Assembly: GCA_037176845.1 (NCBI GenBank)
Contig: JAYKXP010000012.1
Location: 1-64,000 of the forward strand
Source of the DNA: Paramarasmius palmivorus
Taxonomy: Eukaryota > Basidiomycota > Agaricomycetes > Agaricales > Marasmiaceae
Direction of reading: 5' to 3'
Length of the DNA stretch: 64,000 bases
The position numbers and the translations under genes were made by a program. Shown in pieces: positions 1-13,333 of this stretch (its first letter is position 1; every line of letters begins with the position of its first letter). The notes beneath the pieces are model-generated. The model was given only the letters and a program-made list of their open reading frames with translations, was not told the origin of the DNA and ran no database searches.

Positions 1-3000
1 TCATTGGGACGAGTGACTGGGTTGGGTTCAAGGTTGTCGGCGCTTATCACGTCAAATTTTGAAGCTCAGGCTAAATCACGTGGCTCTTCTTTTCAACAGC
101 CTTCACCGTCGCTCCCATTATCGCCCATTAACATTACTTAACATTACTCTCTTTATATCCTTTCTGTGTGTAAGTCCCACAGTATGTGCCCTACCTACTA
201 CCTGACGTCTATGATCACAGACCCGGCCGTAATACCACATCTTCCAGATTCAGGCGTACGGAGGATGGAGCAACTTTGAGCCCATGCAATGATTTGGCTA
301 TCGCCCTCAGATATGATATTGCAACGTTCGCCGGGGTTGCGGAATTCGGACAATGCAGTAGCTCCTGTTGCATCTTGAAGGTGCGTATCCATCGATTTGG
401 TCTTGAATGTACACCGGGGGCATCTACCAGGTCACCTACAGTGTAGGCGATGCGGTGTCGCCCTCAATGGAATAGCAAGAGACAAAGAGGCCTCAGTACC
501 CCGGGTGTCATCAGATGTTATCCGCCCTTTGTTTCCTTTGTTCAAATGTCCTGGCTGTCGAAGATATGGGAAGGAGGCGACTCTGCAACGCCTAGAGTGT
601 AGGTGACCAAGAGATTGCCCGCGGTGGTAGTCTCAGTTGATGCTATAGCTGTTATATAGGAGATATCCGGCTCGGCAACATGGTCCGTGAAGGCCCCGAC
701 TACAACTATCCGATTCCTGTACACAACAAAATACAGACCTTTTAACAAAGCGCACCCTCCAGAAATCTCTAGCATAGGATGCCTTTCCCGCAACAAGCAA
801 AGACCTGGCCAGTACTGTACTCTCCGTCACAAAACCATTGAACATTGTCAAAACATTGCCCGACCGCCCTTGACGCCCTTCGACTGACAGAGGTAACAAC
901 CATTGAGCTTGGTGCAGGCGAATCCACTGGTACGTACCCATCTCCATGTCACTCTTCACTTTCTAACAATTTTGCCCTCCACACAGCGATATGCTCGTTT
1001 GATACCGCGCGTCAACACGAGCTATGGTAGCCCTGACCTCACCTTGTACTATAATCGTTTTCTTCACCAAAACATAATCTAATACTTCCCCAGATCATTC
1101 ACCGTTAGTCTTGGACGCCCCCGAAGACATCTCACCATACAATCCTCGCCACATATACCTTCGGCTTACCTCCCATTTGGACAGCATTTCAACTCGCTAC
1201 GACCTGCGGATGGACCGCTAGAGCAGCCCTGCACGTACAGCAATGGGCTCCGGAAGTTTTACGGGTATATCTTATATGGTCGATGATGCCGGCCGCTTCA
1301 CACCTTCAAGCCTCGAGGGAACGGTATGTCAACTTCGTTTATCGATCCATTCAATGATTGCTAATCGTGCTTTAGGCATCTCTGAGTCTAGTATGAGGAC
1401 GGGAAAGTGCGTGTAAAGTGCATCGTGAGCGTAGATGACGGTTTGGGATGCCCGCAAAGGTGAGCATTTTCTTAGATACTTTGATAACGAGCATGTTTTG
1501 ACGGCCATACCAGCACTCTCGTGAAGTGATATTGCCTGTAGCATGCAAACAATCATACGCGACCCGGCTTATATACCGATACTCTACCCTGTTCGTACCT
1601 CGTCAAAACTTTGAAAACCCAACCCGAATACGATATCTAGATTACGATACAGTATGAACTATGCAAAGTATAGACGATAGATACATTCCAGCCGTCCATT
1701 TAGTTCATTATGCATGCCCTAACGCAAATCCATCCCGTTCCTGCTCAGGGACATTAGCACAAGAATCTGAGTGAGAGTTGGCACGTACATCGAGATACCT
1801 GAATGCCCTTCTTGACTTCCTACACGCCTTCTTACGATCCTCCCATTTCCAAAAAGAAGTTCCGAGATAACCTGCTCGACTGCTCCGCCCTGATGAACGA
1901 TAGAGTTTGCTTGGTACGGTCTCGCGGTCTCGCTCAGGCACCAATGGAGATGACGGGAATGGATGTGGGGAGAGCTCGCTGTTCAGTGCTCTTAGACACT
2001 AGCGGAATCGAGCATAAGCTCCAGTAAGCTCGTTTGCCATGTTCTCCTAGTACATGCTGACTTGGCGACGGGAATGACATGATAGCGGGCGTAAAGGCCT
2101 CGGCGTACGGTGGTTTTGAAGGACTTGACTTTCCAGGTTCGGGTGAAGGCGTAGTTCGACGTGTGGGTAAAGATGGCGTGTTCGAGGACAAACGAGCCTC
2201 ATGTGCAGGTGTGTCGAATTTCCCGGGATGACGGTTGAGTACTGGCAACTTGGGAAGAGGATGGAGTTGATGTAGTATTGGTGGTGTAGGGAAGTCCATG
2301 GACCGTAATCTGCACGAGAGGAATGCTGGCTAAGCAGAAGGTCAGAACCGGGAGTCACTGTAGAGAGGGAAAAAGTAGAACGCACTGTGATGCCCAGTTC
2401 AGAAGCACCATCCCATCACAAAGATACCTCCACGGTCCATCATTTAGAACTTATCGTTCTTGCGCCACGGTAACGAGAACCCCCAGAACACAGACAATAT
2501 GCCAACCAACAGCATTAGTATGTTGGAGCGGATACTGTGAGCGGAAACGTCGAAAGTATAGTTCATGAAAGCTACGTAGCGGTTGTCAACAGCGAGCACA
2601 AGATAGCGCTGGAAGGCGAAAGAGTACTCACATCTCATTGAAGGTCCTTCGTGCTGGATAACCGGCTTGTCCTTTGGTCGTCAAAAGGGCTTGTTCTTGC
2701 GTACGAAAACCGGGGATCGTTGTATCGGGTACCGCGGAAGAAGGGACGGGAGCTGAACTGTAGAGCTCAAAGATCAGATGGAGAAGTGTGGTTGTAGAAC
2801 GAGGAGTGCGTACACGCGTGTGGTGTTACCATAGTCGACTTAGGTTGTACATGGGCGTGGAGTAATCCACGAGTGGTGATAAAAGACAGCGGTGGGTGTA
2901 GTTGCGGTAGGGAGCGAACAGGCGGAGCAACAGGAGATGATAGCGGCACGGTTTAAGATTGGCTTGGGTTGGATCGTTGTCGCGCCACCATGAAGGATGT

Positions 3001-3425
3001 AGTGGTGCGGAAGTCGGTTTTTGGTTAATTTCTGGTGCCTTTGAGTGAGACTAAATTTATGCCGGCCGTGGGGTGGAGGAACCCTATTGGGTCGTTTCTC
3101 TAAGCACAAGTGAGTGAGATAGCAAAGTAAGAGCAGACGTTACTTACCGGATCCATCGTCATCCCAAAAAAAACTTTCAGCCATTGATCCGCCCTAAAAA
3201 TCTCCAAATAAGCAGTTTACTGTCTCCAAAATCGCCTGATAAAGTTTTTGAAGCATGGACCCTCTGCTGAGTGTGGATTTCGGTCGACCTCGTCGTTGGT
3301 GAAGAGTTCCGATTTTGTTTGTTTCCGCCAAATACACCGAATTGGGGTTAGGGTCAAGATGAGCCGCGAGCGTTTCTGATCTTCTTTAATGCTCATCACT
3401 TCTTGCAGCGCCCATTGCTCCTCGC
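1..3425. repeat. Array segment A1 (decayed, truncated by window edge)
   Basis: First copy of the A segment. Anchors shared with A2 and A3 are the 10-mer gcgcttatca at 40, 9731 and 34576 followed by a CACGTG-containing stretch. Another is a block ending in an intron donor near 1323 that matches 10595 and 35447. The right end (about 2640-3425) matches 17850-18535 in A2. A1 is much shorter than A2 because the material corresponding to about 13.5-17.7 kb is missing. Reading frames are broken by substitutions and small indels relative to the other copies. Fragments of a minus-strand gene remain, for example around 1760-1900 (peptide ending in YLDVRANS, matching YLDVRPIS in A2) and around 2440-2740, where a hydrophobic segment is encoded. 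No function recognised. Confidence 0.6.
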
Positions 3426-5200
3426 TCAACTATCTGACAGTTAGACCTCAAGAAGCCAAGGCCAGGTCGACCACCGACTCTACTGTATCTCCGACCGTAT
3501 TTTCCATCCCGGACAAGACGTGGTCCTTAATCCTTGGTGTGCAACCCTGCCGCGCCGCGCGGACATGTATATCCAATATTGCGTTTTCTCATCCCTTGGA
3601 CCGTTCAGCATCATTTACAGTCTCTCAAGAGCGACAAGGACACAGAGATAGGAGGGGAGCTTCATTTCATTGGTGGATATGCGAACGGATTTCGGGATAT
3701 TTGGTGCGTCTGCGTATGTCACGGTCTTCCGTATTCTAATCTGACCGTTCCTTCATTTAGATATTTCTTTCTCATTCGAGTACGCTAGAAGATTGTCGCT
3801 ATATCTTACCGTTTTCCATGGAATGTCGAAATCATTATTCCTGTACTCGTGCTTCGTCTACATCCAATACAACGATTTCCTTTACCTCCTCAATAACGGC
3901 CTCCCCTAAGACTCAGCTTTCCCGGACAGTCCATCGAACTACAACCCGCGAAGCGAACATCACTCACAAATATTTGTTGGCATCCAATTGCTTTCCAAGT
4001 GTGAACAGTCGATCTATCAAGGCTCTGGCTTTCGACATACTCACGCCTTGCGTCACGTATCCGGAAGGAGAAGCCCGATAGTAACATCGGGCGCTTCTCA
4101 GAGCGCTCGCTTGGAGTACAAATCCATCATTAGAGGGGGTATTATTGGGTCTTACAGGTACGTTTCTTGTGCTCCTTCCGTACAAAGACGTGATCCCTCG
4201 CGCTCGTTGATATGGTTTTCATACCGAACATGCTCCTGCTACCAAAATATTAGCGAAAATGTCCCATCGACGAGCACAGTATGCTTTCCTAGGCTCATCG
4301 TCAGGATATCGCGCTAAAATCCTTGACTCTGGTGTCCACAAGGGCTTCATGGGAAATGACACGGGTATGCCAGGATAGGAAGAAAGAGCCGAAAAGGTAT
4401 GTTCGCATGAGATCCGCCCCCGTTAAGCTTGGTTAACGATCCCACAGGTCAATATCGCTACTATTAGCCTCGTAATGAAACTTCCATTTCTCGCCCCTGC
4501 TGCGGCACCGCTATGATTAGTACGTTTCATCGTGTTACACTCATGTACGCTATCTAATTTGACATCATGGAGGTCCGTGGTCCGTCAACGACAAGTGTCA
4601 AGGCGAGTATGTGATATCTAGACACAGTCGAGTACAAGCTACACTCGTCGCTGCCATTTCTCGATCTAACAAGTGAGTTGCGTATGAACATCCAAAACAA
4701 TCATTCCTCGTCGTAAAGGCAGAACTGCAAAAGCCCGAGTTCTTGTGACACGAAGGCAAGTCGCAGTGATCAATGCCGGATCCTCATGCGGTATCCACCT
4801 TACGTTCTGACATGCTTCTCAACACCCTGACAGGTGTTCGGCGGAGATTGAGTGGATGATGTGACTTCTCCGGGAAAAATCGTTGTACGTCTACATCTTG
4901 AACCGGAAGCTCTACTGTCAAAATTCTCGATAAAACGCAGCTTTCTACGCTAAACGTTCTCCAAGACACTCATTTACCTGCGGCACAGGATTTCCGAGGC
5001 TGTAAGTACGAGACGGAATCCCATCGCCTTGATCGTCAGAGAACATGGACCATAGGTTTAATGGTAGCTACAACGTGCATACCGGATGTCAGCATGCCGG
5101 AAGGGTGTTCACTGAAAAATATGGAATACAACGTTTTCTCGGCGTGTAAGAGCCATGCAGCGAGTAAAACTATATAGTCAGTCATGAGCTATTCCCTCAT
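3426..5200. pseudogene. Decayed exons upstream of NACHT gene N1 (segment B1)
   Basis: This stretch aligns with 25511-27150 in segment B2, for example gcgaacggat at 3681 and 25665 followed in both by a GTGCGT donor and an acceptor about 58 nt later. After that acceptor a plus-strand frame (about 3760-3905) reads as a hydrophobic peptide (SLYLTVFHGMSKSLF). In B2 the same peptide is interrupted by an indel and a stop. Later blocks (about 4440-4510 and 4780-4980) are also recognisably paired between B1 and B2 but carry stops in all frames. I read this as the remains of one or more plus-strand genes, probably encoding membrane proteins. The family was not identified. Confidence 0.4.
5171..5177 (+). 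promoter_or_regulatory. TATA-like box upstream of NACHT gene N1
   Basis: The heptamer tatatag lies about 41-47 nt before the ATG at 5218, and a pyrimidine-rich tract (ttccctcattctcgcctcc) falls between them. This is a common layout for filamentous fungal promoters. The matching position in N2 (about 27085-27095) reads ctaaaacg and has no TATA motif. Confidence 0.35.
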
Positions 5201-5217
5201 TCTCGCCTCCACCAGCA

Positions 5218-8200
5218 ATGGCATCTACAGGTGAAACTCAAGTGTCCGAAGCGTATGTCTGTTTTATATTCCAAGTGTACTTTCTCTCACCAATATCATA
5301 GAGAACGGCAGTCAGAATCACTCAAATTCACGATCAAGGGTAAGGATTATGATTCTCTCCGGGATGTACTCAGCTGATACTGCACAGAGATCAAGATTGT
5401 CGGGTTTCCGTCTGCGAAAGCGAAGAAATTAATCATCAGCGTTCACTCCCCCAGCGGCTCTCACGAAACATGCCACACCGATACGAAGACACTGGCAGAG
5501 CACGGATGCTCCCTAAATTTGCAGATGTACGTCTCCGTCGAGTGTGACCGGCAAGAATCTTTGCTAAAACTCTTAGACTCCTGCCCTATAGTGAATCTGA
5601 GAAAAATTCCCAGATATCTATCGAAGTTTTCCGTCATCGGCCAATTTGGTGCAACACGCTCGTTGCCACTGCAGGGATTTCGATAGGTGAAATGAACGTC
5701 GGCGGCGCAAGTGGTGCGTTTATGATACATCTAATGTTTTCATTTTAACTCATGTGCTTGAAAAGAATATCAGAAGGAAATGGTCATTTACAAGCGCAAA
5801 TCCCTCGATGATCGTCTCAAGCTAACGTTGAAGACACAGCATTCAGCTTTATTGTCAGATCCTTCAATGTCAACTACAGCTGCCGCACTCTCTTCCAGCA
5901 ATCCCGGAGAATGCACCCCTAGAACGGCAGAAGATGATTCCAAAAAGGGTGTTGCGAGTGTCGCGAAGGTGGAAGACGATCCAGATAACGTCAAGGATGA
6001 GGTGGAGAGAGCCAGGAGGCGAACTGAAAAGTGCAAGCGTATCTATGAAACCGCTGATACGGTTATTGAAACGCTGGACACTTTGTCGGAGGTAAGTGCT
6101 TTCAAAGACAGAGCTCATCTCATTTCTGATTCGGTCGTTATTGTACCAGATACATGAAATCGCCCGGGTGGCTTCCATCGTCGTATCTGGGATATATCGT
6201 GTAAGCTTCTAGCATTCAGTCATGGCGTGCATATTCCTGACATTTATACAGATAATTAAAGCGAAACACGAGCAAGACGAGGCAATAGTTGGGCTTTACG
6301 ATGTTATGATAGAAACGTTCAAGATTGCAGTCGATAAGAAAGTCTTGAATGAACGGGGTTATTTCACGAAGCTCTTTGACGAGATTGTCCGGCAATCGGA
6401 GGAATGCTATGTGTTCCTTTCGAATTACATGTTCAAAGGCGTTCTCCGTAAGTGCTAACTTACCAAGGTGGCATAATAATGTCTGAAATTCAGGTTATAG
6501 ACCAGGTTTCGAGTTTCTGGAACACACCTTCGAAAATAGCAGAGTTCAACACCGCTTTCGAGCAACTCAAGAAGCGATTTGTTGAAACCCAGATAGAATT
6601 CGCAGCTATTACCATCATAAATACGCAAAAGGCTGTTGAATCCTTAGGTGAGTTACCTTGAAAGTTATGCACTCGGTTGTTTTCACAGTATACAATGCCA
6701 GAACGAGAGAAAACACTTCGTCCTCTTGAGCCCTCGGAAACACTTTTGGGCCCAAAGTGTCACTGTCTGCCAGGAACTCGTCGTTCGTCACTTTCGACAA
6801 TACTGGACTGGTGCTTCAACGGGAAGCATTCCGTCCTGTGGATCTCGGGTATTGCTGGGTGTGGCAAAAGCTCACTGATTGGTACCCTTCATAATACCCT
6901 ATCAACGTTGGGTTTCCACGGTCGGCTAGCTGCCTTCATCCGCTTCGACCGAAGCACATACAAGAATGCTGGGGAGTTTGTCAAGGCTTTAGCCTTTCTT
7001 CTTGCAAACTTCGACGAGCGGTTTGGGAAGCCAATCGCGGAAGCCATATTGCGGAGTCGACACATTGCGCAGAACACCGATCTGAGCGCGCAGGTTGAAC
7101 AGCTTCTGATCAATCCTCTCCAGGGGTTGAGTGAAGACATCGCCAAAGAAGGCCGTATCGTCGTCCTCGTCGATGGAATCGACGAAAGCTCACGAGAAGA
7201 CCGAGCCGAGACAAAGTTCCGTGAACAGCTCCTGGAGCTGTTTGCTGACAATAGATTTAAGCTACTTCCATTCTTGCGCTTTGTCCTCGCCAGCCGCCCC
7301 GAGGAAGACATTGTTCGATCCTTACAACGTTGCAGTCACATTCACCACTTTCCACTCGACCACACCTCACCCGAGACCAGAAACGACATTCATTACTTCC
7401 TCACTAAATCCTTCCAACACTCGTCCTTCGATAGCCTAGACACTGCCCAAAAACACGACGCTGTTGAGCGATTGGCAGAACGTGCTAGTGGCTTGTTTAT
7501 TTGGGCAGCCACAGTGGTCGGCTTCATCAAAGAAAACGTTGCGCAACGTTTGAAGGTCTTCACAGAGAACGAGCCACCAAAAAACGCCTTACACGCACTC
7601 ACGGTTTTATATGAGACCGCACTCAACTCTCTCATAGACGAACAAGGGGATGACGACATACGGCAGAATATATGCATGGCGTTAGGTCTAATCATGGCAA
7701 ACTCTTCAGCTGATCCTCCATGCTCTGTTGATGTTCTCCACGCCCTTACCGAGTACATGAATCTTGAAAACAACACAGGCATTCTCAGCGCCTTCAAAAA
7801 GCTCCGGAGCCTTGTCACCGAGGAGAAGGGGCGTTACCAACTTCTGCACAAATCATTCGATGATTTTTTGACCTCAGAGGATCGGGCTCGTCGTTGGTAT
7901 ATTGATCTGGAGAAGTACAATGTGATTTTGGCAGAAACTATACTCACATACATGATGGATCACCTTGACAAGATGGATACAGAACTCCCAGAGGCCCTCT
8001 CATCTGATGTATATCGCTATGCAAGTGCTTATTGGCTGGCCGAGCATGCCTCAGCATCATATCAGCAGAAAGAGGGTGCTTTTTTGCTGAGATATGTGCT
8101 ACGTTGGATGCGTTCTCTTGATGAGGAATTCTCTGGGCAAACCTGGTCTAGTCCTCAGTATAATTTTGGCAATTCACTGGTAACTGCCTTTACATTCAAG

Positions 8201-8803
8201 TTGTTGTTATCTGACAGCATTTTCAGACTGAAAACGGCCGCCATGACTCCGAGTTCATGCAGAAAGCAATAACTGGCGCATCTCGGCTTGGACAAATCGG
8301 CGCAGAGCCCATAGTCGTCAACGACTTTTTCAATATCATGCTATACGACGCCGCACTGGCCGGGAAGGTCACCAAGACAAATACCAATGGCCAGTTTACT
8401 TTGGAATGGGAGATTGATAATATCTACATGTCTGTCTTCATTCTGATGGCTGGCGGATCGAACGTCTATGAGGAAATCGTTGCAGTACTGGACACAGTGC
8501 GTAAAATTAGATATCGAGTATTACATTCTCGCTCATTGCCTGCAACAGAACCCCATTCCCCCAGTGGTACCTTTGGATCCAGAGACAGAGATGCCTATAA
8601 AGATTGTTAGTCAGGGGAAGATCAGGATGAATCACAGCTCCGTAGATGATGGAGATGAGGGATCTACAAAGGAGTTCATCGAATGGATACCAGGGGAATA
8701 CGTTTACCGTGAAGGGAGAGACCAATTTATCCCCGATGAGGCAGAAGGGGAAGATAGTGAGCCCTCAAGTAGCGGACCGAGGGATAGTGAATCGGAGGAG
8801 TAA
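5218..8803 (+). CDS. NACHT NTPase with C2-like N-terminus (N1), 11 exons, 1018 aa
   Basis: Exons: 5218-5252, 5302-5339, 5388-5526, 5592-5713, 5766-6091, 6150-6200, 6252-6447, 6501-6647, 6702-8179, 8227-8496, 8549-8803. All joins keep frame and the stop is at 8801-8803. Residues about 20-130 resemble a C2 beta-sandwich (KIVGFPSAKAKKLIISVHSP, then RHRPIWCNTLVATAGISIGE). Residues about 130-345 are helical (IHEIARVASIVVSGIYR). The NACHT domain has Walker A GIAGCGKS at 401-408, Walker B IVVLVDGIDE at 504-513 and sensor-like SRPEE at 549-553. The tail is acidic (DSESEE). No WD40, ankyrin or TPR repeats are visible, although many fungal STAND proteins carry them. By analogy with fungal NLR-like proteins it may act in non-self recognition or signalling; this is inference. 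An alternative acceptor at 5577 would add five residues. Confidence 0.88.
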
Positions 8804-9480
8804 ATGTTAGATTGCGTGTAGTATTTTGTACAAAGCTGTGAGCACCCCAATTCACGGTAGGTGAATTGGCGGCCGTTACAACCGTTTCCTCCACCTCCCA
8901 CCATGCTTCTATATCCCTATCCAGTCAATTCACGGGTATCGGGCGCCCTAGAGGGCAAAATCAACCTCTGGAAATCAAGGTATTGTCAGACATGTAATTT
9001 CACTCACCGGTGAATGCTCGTGCGTTCATAGTGCTGCCACTCGAACGCCCGCATGGCGCCCTTAGCTCACCCCATCCTACTGAGCCTGTTCATAGCATGT
9101 TGATGGGACGTTCCTTCGGGTATATGGACTGCGGCAGTATGTGGACCAAGTCTGAGATGGTGGCGGTGGAGGAGAGCTAGAGGATCATTGTCATCCGAGG
9201 ACCATGAAGGCGGAGAAAGTGGTGCGAGCGAGAGTGATGTCGGTAGAGTTGACAAGGTATTATAGTGCGTAGAAGTCTCGTATCATGCGAAACATCGACG
9301 TATTTTTTTTCTGTAGATTGGCTAAGGGATATAGGCGTAAGAAAAAGTCATTAATGGTCAGGCAACACAATAGCGCTAATTCACGTACCATTTCTTCGCA
9401 ATGATGATTGTTTCCTCGGCGCATAGGGAGACAGTCCCTCTTTTTCCCCGAAATTTCTTGCGAGCGCTCTAAGCCAAATC
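8804..9480. other. Intergenic region downstream of N1
   Basis: No coding exon is supported here. The first part aligns patchily with 33589-34310 after N2. Both begin a few bases after the stop with a sequence containing gtattttgtacaa (8820 and 33601), probably 3'-UTR. Near 9471 a 67-nt block begins that is almost identical to one at 34310, marking the start of the next A segment. Confidence 0.5.
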
Positions 9481-11347
9481 CTCCCTGGCTTTCCTCTGGT
9501 ATCCGAGTGGACGTGTTGCGAGTTTAGCGTTCAACAGGAAGAGAGGGTGTCGATAAAACTGTCCATTGGAAATTGAAGAGAGCGTGCTGGCACTCTGGCC
9601 CGGAGGTCGACGGTCGGAGGTGTTGCAGAAAAGTCATTGATATGTCTGAGTGGCCCAATGCTGAGAGATGAATGGTGAGCAGAAGATTGAGTTTTTTCGA
9701 CCGCGACATGGTTTGGGTGCAACGCTATCGGCGCTTATCACAACAAAATTCTAATCGAAGCCAAAATCACGTGGCTTTTCTTTCAACGTCGCTCCCATTT
9801 GTTCTGTTTCTTCCTACTCTGTTCTCTGTGTCCTTTCTGTTCGTAAGTCACACACACAATAAGTCCTCTGCGTTACCTGACGCACACAACCACAGATCTC
9901 GCCATACCACATCTTCCAAACCCTACAAAATCATGACACCCACCTCTACGACATGGTCTGCCCCGCAGCTCTATCCTGTACGCAACAGAAGTCAGGTCTA
10001 CCATCTCAACCAAGAAAATATCCTCCTAAGCCCTTCACTACGAATTTCAACTCGAAGTGTCGCAACAAGGGAAACCTGGCCAGCATTCTCCCTCACCATC
10101 CCGTCGAGCATTGCCCAAACACCATCCGACTGCCCTTAACACCCCTCAACTGCCAGAGATGATGCTTAGTGGTCTTGATGCAGTCAAATCCACTGGTACG
10201 TAGCCATCTCCGTGCTACCTTTCGCTCTCTAACGCCTTTGCCATCCACACAGCGATACGCTTGCTTCACCGCTCCAGCAGGAGCAGCCGAGATATTCCCC
10301 TTGTACTGCGTTCACCTTCTCCCTCAAAACCTACTCTAATACCCTCCTAGATCCTTCATTGGTCGCCTTCCACGCCCCCGAAGACATCCTGAAGACATCC
10401 CGCTGAATCATCCACGTCACATGTACCTCCGGCCTACGTCCCATTCAGACAACATTTCTACATGCTACCGCCTGCGGATAGATCGCTGGAGCAGCCCCAT
10501 ACATACAACAATCTGCTCCGGGAGTTATATGAACAAATATGGTGCAGTCGGTGACGCCGGTCGCTTCATAGCTTCGACCCTCGAGGAGAAGGTATGTCGA
10601 CCTCGTTTATTGGTTGCGTTAATAGTTGCTAAACATGTTTCGGGTATCACTGAACCTCTCTTGATGGCAGGAAGGAGCTCATTGAGTCAGTTTTGGGCAT
10701 ATTTTTTTTCTGAGATGACTACTTGGGATGACTGCAGAGGTGAGCGTTTTCTTAAATTCTTTGATGACGATCACGTCTTAACATGCTCCTAGGACCTCTT
10801 ATCGTCGCCGGAAGCGGACCTATATACCTCAAATACCCTCTTATACATCAGCAAGTGTTCTTTATCCGGATTATGGTGGCCTGCTGTTACCATCGGGTTT
10901 CTCTTCGCACCATGGATGCCACGCGAGAATCAGCTACGAAACGGCCGTATATAGTCCCGTTTCTCTCACTCCTGTATGGACACATAGGTGAGATGATATG
11001 TTACGCTGCGTTCTCCTGTTTGCTCAATGGGTGATTGTCTCATTTCAGGTACAGGTTCCTTGCACTACTGTTTGGGTTCTGCGGCAAAGACATCACCTAT
11101 CACCATAGATATGCCAATCATGTATGATTGTAGTACGATGAAAACATCTTTATTTCGTTTTCTAGACCAGCCGCGCATCGCAAAGCCGCCTGACCAAAAA
11201 CTTTCAAGCATGCATCGACCTGAATCCTTGAATACAGCAACTAGATGACATGATACTGTACAATCGGCCCTCGTATCCAGTACAAGTGATTCATCCCGAC
11301 GTCCATTTCATTCGCTGTACATGCTCCAATCCCTATATATCACATTC

Positions 11348-13333
11348 CTAGCTATACGAAATCAGTACAACGATCTCGCAGAAAGAAATGGGACGTACAT
11401 CAAGGTACTCATACGTCATGAACTCCAAACGTTTCTCCACTTCTCTGCCCTGCTCCCATTCCCCAAGAGAATAGCCCATACGCGGTGGCGGAAGCACCAC
11501 CGTCAAAGGAGTTGAGCGCATAACCACTCTCGGGGTTGGAGCTTTGGCGAGCGTAGCACGTTCGAGCACTATACGATCTTCCTGGGTGGTAAATCTTCGT
11601 GTACTGCTGACATGTGGTAGGCACCGTAGTGTTGATTTCGTGGGGTACCATTGAGGCTATATGGATTGTAGGGCCCCAAAAGTACCAAATAGCGTTTCTT
11701 CGAGGCCGGAGGATCCGGTTCAGGTATCGTAAGATACAAAGGGAAGCGGTATTGGACCACGATCTCGAGTGACAGTGGTCATAAAGGACAGACCGTAGGC
11801 TACAGTAGGTAATAAGGTCAGAACTTTGACAGTCGCCGAGTATGCAAGACAACGCACCACGACAATCCCTTCGAAAGGCATGAGATCTCCTCTCAAACTT
11901 TCTCGTCCTGTCCTCGCTCTCCACACGACTGCACCATCCAAAACCGCGACTTGGTATCGAAGAGCAGCTAGGTGGCGTCGACAGTACGAAAGCTCGCTTG
12001 TGCTCGTTACGACGCCATCCTCGCCAGTATACCCGTTAAACCCCTCCTACGGTGCTACTTCTTCGACCTCCCGGTATGAACCCTAAGCGCAAGACTGCAG
12101 ATGAACGGCGTTGGGTACTTTCGGGGTCGTCGCGGTAGACAATGGTGGGACAGTTGTTGGCGTAGTTGAGACGTCATGCCGAGTGGATGTTGAAAAGACG
12201 GAACTTGTATTCAAGTGGTGGGCATAGAAGGATTGGTGTTATTATCGCACTATCGTACGATGAAGTAGAGTGTCAGCGATGGGGTGTTGAAAGGCCGATG
12301 TGGACCGCGTTGGGTTCTTCGGCTAGTCGCTTTTGAGACACGAATGAGCAAGGACTCGAAATAGAAAGAAAGAGCCTACTTACAATATCAAGGCCAAAGA
12401 CTTCTAACCTTCCATATTCTTTGAACTCCCCAATGTCAACATATTCTCGGCGTAGAACTCGGCTGAATAGAAGACTGGCTTGAAGGCTGGTACAGGCCAA
12501 TCAATGTTGAGGTTATACCGCGCTTTGGGTGTCTCGAGACTTTGAGGATGATGTCACGGACGCCTGTGACCAAGGTTCATATAGTCTACCGGTAGGTATG
12601 TCAGGGTTCAGAAACTCGCATCCGACACGGTACAGGACCTACCTTTGTGCCGAATCTGGATCATGCTTCGTTCCCCATCTCTTTTCCCAGCCGCAAATGT
12701 CCTTCTGTTATCGTGTCTTGACATGGTACGGAGATGCAACTGACGTCGTACAAAGGTAGGCCATGATCGATATATTGATTTGGAGGGGATTCACGCCGGT
12801 GGTTTGGCCGAATAGGTGTGTAGCAAAAGTAAATGATGGCGGCAGCCTGAAGGGAAGGCGAGAGGTAGTACATGGACGGGAGTGTCGAGGGACCATACAT
12901 AGCAGCGGCTCCTGGCGCAGGATAGAGAAGTGTGTTAGCAGGCATGGCTAAGGGCGGTGGATATTGGATAGGATGGCGGAGATGGGGTACAAGCCAACGT
13001 CTATTGTCAATGTCAGTACCGTCACAAGAACCAGCTAAAAGGCACTTGCGCACCTCACACATTTTCGTAGTCATACTCGCTTCGTTGTTGAGCGACTCGT
13101 GGTGAAAATGGTCGGGCGAGGATGGTGTGAAAAGGAATGCCAACGTTTGGTACATGTACGGGAAAGGCGCAAGCGAAGGCAGTCGTTCCTCGGAATGTCG
13201 ATGTCCCGCACAGAAAGCCCATTTGTGAGGTGCCAACAGTAACACCGGCGGTTGGTGTAGGATGAAAGATATAGACAGGGTGAGCAAACGAGGGTTTCGG
13301 TCTATGGAGGAGAGAAAAAAAGCTCGAGCTCAT
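11348..13333 (-). pseudogene. Remnant of a multi-exon minus-strand gene in A2, unknown function
   Basis: Several exon-like pieces can be read on the minus strand. One is a start-containing piece at about 13333-13056. A candidate intron follows (about 13055 down to 12996), then a Pro-rich piece (MPANTLLYPAPGAAAMYGP). Another piece at about 12520-12405 contains YNLNIDWPVPAFKPVFYSAE. The last, at about 11569-11348, contains PPPRMGYSLGEWEQ and EFMTYEYLDVRPISFCEIV. The last piece is conserved with open frame in A3 (36410-36201) and partly in A1 (about 1900-1760). In A3 the DWP motif has become D followed by a stop (tggactag near 37750). Joining all pieces in frame fails in every copy. I do not recognise the family. 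Confidence 0.35.

Noticed and set aside
845..945. Peptide TTIELGAGESTG in A1, resembling a methyltransferase SAM-binding motif
   Set aside because: The stretch is short, the motif is not preserved in A2 or A3, and no other methyltransferase motifs follow.
8180..8260. Frameshift at the end of the long NACHT exon (stop at 8270-8272)
   Set aside because: A 47-nt GT-AG intron (8180-8226) restores frame, and N2 has the same intron at the same position, so it is splicing rather than damage.
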